Below the pieces are notes generated by a model. It worked only from the letters and a program-made list of their open reading frames with translations, was not told the origin of the DNA and made no database searches. A stretch of 64,000 bases of DNA from Siniperca chuatsi (lineage: Eukaryota; Chordata; Actinopteri; Centrarchiformes; Sinipercidae). Position numbers and translations under genes: made by a program. The stretch covers positions 15,005,822 through 15,069,821 of the forward strand of contig NC_058055.1 of the NCBI RefSeq assembly GCF_020085105.1. Direction: 5' to 3'. Shown here one piece after another: positions 39,656 through 64,000 of this stretch. Each line of letters starts with the position of its first letter. Position 1 is the stretch's first letter.

Positions 39656-42600
39656 GATTGCGGTGAACAAATATAGTGTAGCAGCAGGCTAGCTAGCTAA
39701 CTACCATCCCTTTGCAGTCAGCTCACGTTAGCTAATACAGCTATTAATTGACATTTGCCCACCATGTGTCCTATAATATAGGCGTAACTGCTTTATTAAA
39801 GCGGTATGTCATAAATACATCATGGTTTGGGAAATAAATCTTTTGATTTCTAGCCCGCTACCGTGATACTTCCACAGGTTTAGCCTGTCACTGCTCTCGC
39901 TGAATTTCGATAACAAGGATTTTCTTCTTCGCTGCCTTGGTTCCATGTGTTACAATGACCCCTAGTGGTAAAATAACACATGCATGCTCCTTACAATATG
40001 CTCTTTTTGATGGTAATAAAATATTTTACAATCTGACAGGAGAAATTATGCATGCATCATTATATTGATGAGTTTCAGTTAGTCCTATTATAACCCAAAT
40101 AATCAATACCAAACCAACAGCGACACATCTGCTGTTGGTTATTCAGGCAGTGGTCACATGCAGGGCGACCATGTTCTTTAGGCTCATCACACTGCCAGCA
40201 GCCACCACTGAAAAGAGTTCACTAAAATGACTGAATGCATTTTCAAGTGCAACATTTGGGAAAGCTGAAAGTTTAGAAAGGTGGATAGCTTTTCTGGAGG
40301 CAGAGATACTTTACAGTTACCAAAGTGTCACAGAAAGTGTTGGCAGATGTACAATGTCTCCACTTGGTATAGTGTTCCTGCAGGTAAGAATAGAAATACA
40401 CTGTCAAAGTCTGGGAATATGGCTAGCAAGATCATAGGGAAAGCACAGAGACAGCTGTCTGAGAGCCAGTATTTGCTCTGTAACACATTGAAGAGTTCCT
40501 TATATTCTTTTTTCATTAAATTTGCAAGCCCTCCTCTGGAAGGGAATATAGGACATAGGGGGACAAAGACATTTTTATTATCTGTTTTTAATGACACGTG
40601 CGACTTCACAGTAAGAGCTTTTTAATGCAACCGTGGTGAAGCCAAAATAAATTTCCATGGAGAAATGGGCCTTAGAAAGTTCCCTCCACTCTATCATACC
40701 ACCCGAGCACCTGCCCTGTCAAGTACATCAAATTTTGGATCCCACGTCTCTGGCCACAACTGTTGTGGGATTCACATCTCAAGTACCACTCAAGTCAAGT
40801 GCCACCCCAGCAGATAACAATAGCAAAAAGAAGCCTTAGTGGGATGATGTGCATTTATTTGACAGGACACATTTACAGTTAAATAAATCTGTATGAAGCA
40901 AACTCAGATTTTGGGATCCCTAGTGGTCTGTGCCCACATGAGTTGTGCATGTCTGGCCAGTAATCCAGTCATGCAGCAAGAGGACTGCAAAGCCACTGAA
41001 CTCTACAGACTGAGGTTTAAAAATCTTACACTAACTAAACACATTAAATCACATTAAAGCTCTACAAAAGACACAGACAATTTGTTTTTTGAAACATGTT
41101 TTAACTATTACTATTATTATTGATAGACCATTGTTGAACAGAGGTACAGGTATTGGTATTGCAAAAGATTGTAATACTGTGGTGAAGCTGTGAGAGCACT
41201 TTGGTAAACCACATGTGCCCATGTGCTGGAGAGAGTGGATTTCAACAGCACAACAAATTCATACTGATCTGGTCAATATGGCGGCACATTACTGTATATG
41301 TGTGATGATGAGAATAAATACAGAAACTTACAGACAACAGTGACGACTACAGGGAGATCATCTGTAAAAAAAAAAAAAAAAAAACTGAAATCGCTCTGCA
41401 TTTCTCTCACTCCTCTGGCTTCTCCTCTCTTTTATCTCACATCAGTTAGTGGAAATCCCTTTACCAGTTGCTTTTGCAAAGGAAGTGACATCATTCCCAG
41501 TGTCTGACAAGAAGCAAAGAGGGTGGTCTCTTCTTCTACTCTAGATTTTTCTTTGTAGATTCATCCAGGTGGCACAACGTCAGGTCAAAGTGGTCTTCTT
41601 CAACTCAGCTGAATTGTTTCATTTCGACCTGATGATCTCCTCTAGATAATTTTTTTCTTTGCTGACTGACTGATACACATATATGACTGACTGTTATTTT
41701 GTTTGATTTTTACAGTTCTCATAGACTTACTACTAGTAAAGAAATATACTGTATTGTGAACTATCAAAATAAAGGAAATTATGTTATTTACATAACATAT
41801 AAACAATACTTCATCACGAAACTGTTTTTTATAAGAATAGGCTACTGTATGTCTGTCATGCTTCCATCTGAATAAATGAAGCCATGAATGAGGTTGTACA
41901 GAGCTGAAATAAATCCTCTTACATCCATTGCTGCTTACTGCTTTCCAAGAGTGCTGCTGGTTCTCCGGCATCCATAATGTCTTTCTCTCAGACCTGTTTG
42001 ACTGCACTTAGACTGCAGTACTTTGTGCAAATAGACAACCCTCATAAGCTGTTAATTCTATACGTTTACTACCTAAAACATTTCTCCAAACCCATACAAG
42101 TGGTACACCTTGCCTGCAACAGTTTTACCTTTCTTTACTTCTGGAATATGTGGATGAAATATGCCTTTAGTGTTGGAAAAAAAATGTAAACAAGGCTTCC
42201 TATGTGTACATGAGCATCACAAAATAACCAGATTGAGATGATATCAATACATAATGATTGTGAAAATGTGTGCATTGAGGAAAAAAATGGTTCAAATGTT
42301 GAGTTTTGCTACACAAGCACCCGAATGCTGCTGAATTTTGTGTATCAAGATGTCATGAACGAAGCAGTTAACAGAATTACAAGGAGGAATCAAATGCACC
42401 ATTATTGTCTTAATAGCAGTGTAAAATGTAAACTGTAATACTGCAATCCGACATTACAGGAAGGCAACGCCAGTACTGTGTGGAGCACAGAATTATAGCA
42501 CAAGTGCTGTCTTTGATTTTCATTTATCTTTTTCAATGAACACTGTTTTCAACACATTTGTAAGAAGAACTCCTTTCTCTACATACTGTAGCTTTCCCAC

Positions 42601-43291
42601 GTTACAATGTTCATCAAGTCTACGGTAGCGTACTTCAAAATTTCTGAGCTCTACTTCTACACACTTTTTCTATTCTTTTCGATCCATCAAGCTCTGAGGA
42701 CAAATCAACAAAATGATATCCTTTAAGAAAAAGGGAAATACATATAAAAAATGCAGTGAATAAAGAATGAATAAATAAGGTTCAATAAAACATGAACATT
42801 GGTCCATATTCTCATATTGCCTTGTAGAGCTGCTCCACCATAAGGAAGTTTCCATGTTGAGCCCGGATCATCACTGTAGGGTAAACAATACTGTCGCCCT
42901 TTCTCGCTCCTTGAGCTCTGCAACATGTGCTCAGATGAGAGAACGTTAAAAAGAAATAAATGACCTCATTCTGCCTTTTCCCTCTTCCACATGATCTTTG
43001 TTTCTTGTTGCCTCTTTAGTCTTTCTCCCAACCTCTCTACCCTCTTTTTTGTCTCTATGATCTTTGATCGATCTCTCCTCCAGGTTTGGAAAGATGGATT
43101 CAGGAAAGCTAAAAGTTTTCTCTGATTTTTTTGTTTTTCCCTCCACAGTTTTTCCCCTGTTCACCCCCAGCCTTAGATGAGAGGCTGTGGGGAAGCTGAC
43201 GTCTCCTCTTCCTCCTCCTCCATATAGAGGGAGGAGCTGGATGAGGATTTTCCCTCCTCGCTACCTCCTCCTCCTCCCCTCCGCATCCTCT
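39656..43291. other. rfxap-dclk1 intergenic region
   Basis: Just upstream of rfxap are GCTAGCTAGCTAAC (39688-39702) and CACGTTAGCTAA (39724-39735), probable promoter-proximal motifs. The rest is AT-rich. A short frame at 40657-40839 looks protein-like in composition but matches nothing I know. No spart, ccna1 or sertm1 homolog, expected from the human order, is visible. The left part near 43290 is dclk1 3'-untranslated sequence. Confidence 0.5.
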
Positions 43292-62397
<19,106 letters not shown>

Positions 62398-62640
62398 GAT
62401 GAAAAACACAGTGATAATCCACAGCGGGGCAAAGAGCAGAAGAAGAAGAACAACACCTCTGAACGCGCTCCTTCCGAGTGTGATAGTAAACTGTGGTGAA
62501 TGGGAGAGACGGAGCTGCGCTGTACTACACGGAGAGGCGGAGAGGCTGCTTGCGCAAACTGTGACGCGCACCGGGGACAGAGAGAGCGAGGGAGAGAGAG
62601 AAGGGTAGAAGTAAAAAAATAAAAAATAAAATTACATCTA
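62398..62640 (-). promoter_or_regulatory. dclk1: Promoter / 5' leader of the short dclk1 transcript
   Basis: Directly upstream (minus strand) of the private first exon. It is locally GC/CpG-richer (TGACGCGCACCGGGG on the plus strand near 62561) and purine-pyrimidine skewed, with a CRE-like TGACGCG. An internal promoter for a kinase-only DCLK1 is known in mammals; its position here is inferred from the MLEVE first exon. Confidence 0.5.
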
Positions 62641-63441
62641 TAATTCTGATATTTTTGCGTGGCTTTTTTACTTTTATGCCAACATTGAGATTTAAAACTT
62701 GAACTGGGAGAAGGAGAGACCATTGCATATAGAAAGAATGAGGAATATAGCCTGAAGTATATAACTCCTGCAGTTAACTGAATGCAGAAATAATCGGAAA
62801 CATCAGTGGTGCATGTTTTAGAAAAGGTCAATCAACAAAAGTTGAAGCAGCTGTATAATGGTAGAGCCAGTCAGCCATTAATTAATCATAGGGCTTGTGG
62901 TAAGATCCTCCTGTCCACATGTGGAGGTGCCCTTGAGCAACACACTGAACCCCAACTTGCTCCTGATGTGTGTATATGGGATGTAAGTTGCTTTGGACAT
63001 AAGCGTCTGCCAGATGAATGTAATGTCTTTCTAAATGCATCTTGCATCGATGGTGAACATTCACACACAAAGAGAGATCCGTTAAGGAGCAAGATGCCAA
63101 TTTGACCAGAATGCACAAAATAATGGTGTGTTTCAGCTTCTTTCACATGTGCTGTGTTAAACACTATGGTGGCACAAAACTTCACAAGGTAGCCGTGCAG
63201 TGAATATGGAAAAGCACCTCATGTGTCTGCCCGTCTCAAGCTGTGTGATGTGCTGGATGAGGCTACAGACTGTGATATAAAAAAACTAAAACATAGCCTC
63301 ACAGTGATTGTGGAATATACCGAGTAGATATGCATCTAAAATTAGGCAACTAGTGGCCTACCAGGAGTTCTAATATTTCTGTTTTTATTTAGCCTTTACA
63401 TGTAGTTGAAGTAACACCCACGAGTCAGTTCAAGCATTTTC
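62641..63441. other. Right flank, non-coding
   Basis: AT-rich sequence with a dispersed repeat at 62890-63040. No exon of the long dclk1 form is visible. Short frames have no family features. Confidence 0.45.
62890..63040. repeat. SINE/LINE-like dispersed fragment
   Basis: Contains GGTGCCCTTGAGCAACACAC and TAAGTTGCTTTGGACATAAG followed by CGTCTGCCAGATGAATGTAA, a phrase typical of the 3' part of abundant fish retroposons. Orientation and class are uncertain. Confidence 0.55.
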
Positions 63442-63897
63442 TGTTGTAGTTTTGGTATTGTCACTTCCTGGTTTATTTTGTAGTATTCTCTTTCCCTTGT
63501 GTGTCTTGTGTTTTTACTTCCTGTCTGTGTTTTTCCCTCCAGTTTTGATTGTTGGTCCTCCCTTGATTGTTGGCACCTGTGTCTTGTTATCTCACCTCCC
63601 CTAGGGTATTTAGTCTTGGTCTTTTCTTTGTTCATTGTCGGATCATTGTTGTACACATGGTGTTGTTCCTTGCTGAGCCCTTGTCTGTGAGTTTATCTTG
63701 GATTCTTTGTTCTCCGGTGGACCTTGTTTGGATTTTGGATTTTGTCTGCTCATTACCTGTCTGCTCACCTCTGCCTGTTCTTGCCTGCATTCCACCCAAC
63801 AATAAACACGGTAGTCATCCGGCTACTTCACCCTGAGACCGCTTCCTTGTCATCTGCTTTTGGGTCCACATACCTCCATACAGCACCCCCTACGACA
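63442..63897 (+). mobile_element. Solo LTR of a retrotransposon
   Basis: 456 bases beginning TGTTGTAG and ending CTACGACA (inverted match 7 of 8, TG...CA ends), flanked by the exact 5-base direct repeat TTTTC (63437-63441 and 63898-63902). A TATTTA box lies at about 63606 and an AATAAA at about 63801, fitting U3-R-U5 order on the plus strand. No internal coding region follows, so it is a solo LTR left by recombination. Confidence 0.82.
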
Positions 63898-64000
63898 TTT
63901 TCAATGCCAAAGTAGAAAACAACAAGAGTCTACAGCCATGTTAGTCATACCAGGCACAGTGGTGCTAATCAGCTAACTAACATTTACTCATTAGCACTAA

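Noticed and set aside
39656-39670. Possible upstream extension of rfxap
   Set aside because: The frame is open but begins with TTG, not ATG. The ATG at 39653-39655 is the first start codon.
39955-39975. CTCF-like sequence near the rfxap promoter (minus-strand CCACTAGGGGTCATT)
   Set aside because: It deviates from the core at the GGC triplet, so it is weaker than the two sites reported.
40657-40839. 60-codon frame (…EHLPCQVHQILDPTSLATTV…) with protein-like composition
   Set aside because: Could be a transposon-protein relic, but I recognise no family and see no splice sites or second piece. A protein search of this frame would decide.

Overview
The window is nuclear DNA of a teleost fish. 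It holds six multi-exon protein genes with vertebrate GT-AG introns, microsatellites, and non-coding repeats of fish type (hAT and Tc1/mariner deletion derivatives, a solo LTR). All gene models were read by hand. In every model the exon phases join without a break, and the product length is close to the vertebrate orthologue as I recall it. Names rest on protein similarity recalled from memory; no database search was possible, and the species cannot be named.

Layout, left to right: supt20h (+, 1500-14859; SPT20 subunit of the SAGA co-activator); exosc8 (-, 15706-19352; RNA exosome ring subunit), tail-to-tail with supt20h; alg5 (+, 20800-25456; dolichyl-phosphate glucosyltransferase), head-to-head with exosc8 across about 1.45 kb; about 7 kb with no confirmed gene but a GC-rich stretch; smad9 (+, 32607-36498; BMP receptor-regulated SMAD); rfxap (-, 37872-39655; RFX complex subunit controlling MHC class II genes); and dclk1 (-, 43292-62397). 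For dclk1 only the short, kinase-only transcript is seen. Its private first exon is at 62382-62397; the doublecortin-domain exons of the long form are not in the window and would lie to the right. The order SUPT20H-EXOSC8-ALG5-SMAD9-RFXAP is that of human 13q13. These neighbours share no pathway: this is an old block of synteny, not an operon-like system.

The most striking feature occurs twice. In supt20h and in dclk1 the last exon is read in two frames, and a cassette exon whose length is not a multiple of three (89 nt and 74 nt) decides which. Skipping or including it gives two unrelated C-termini from the same bases. In both genes both frames resemble the C-termini of known human isoforms, so the overlapping code looks old and selected. 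Other notable points: a (TG)23-T5 tract directly before a supt20h splice acceptor, the arrangement known from CFTR; an intronic repeat with three perfect oestrogen-response-element palindromes and a DR1 site; an exosc8 stop codon lying inside its AATAAA signal; CTCF-core matches near and in alg5; and a recurring GCTAGC / ACGTTAGC motif near the start regions of the housekeeping genes.
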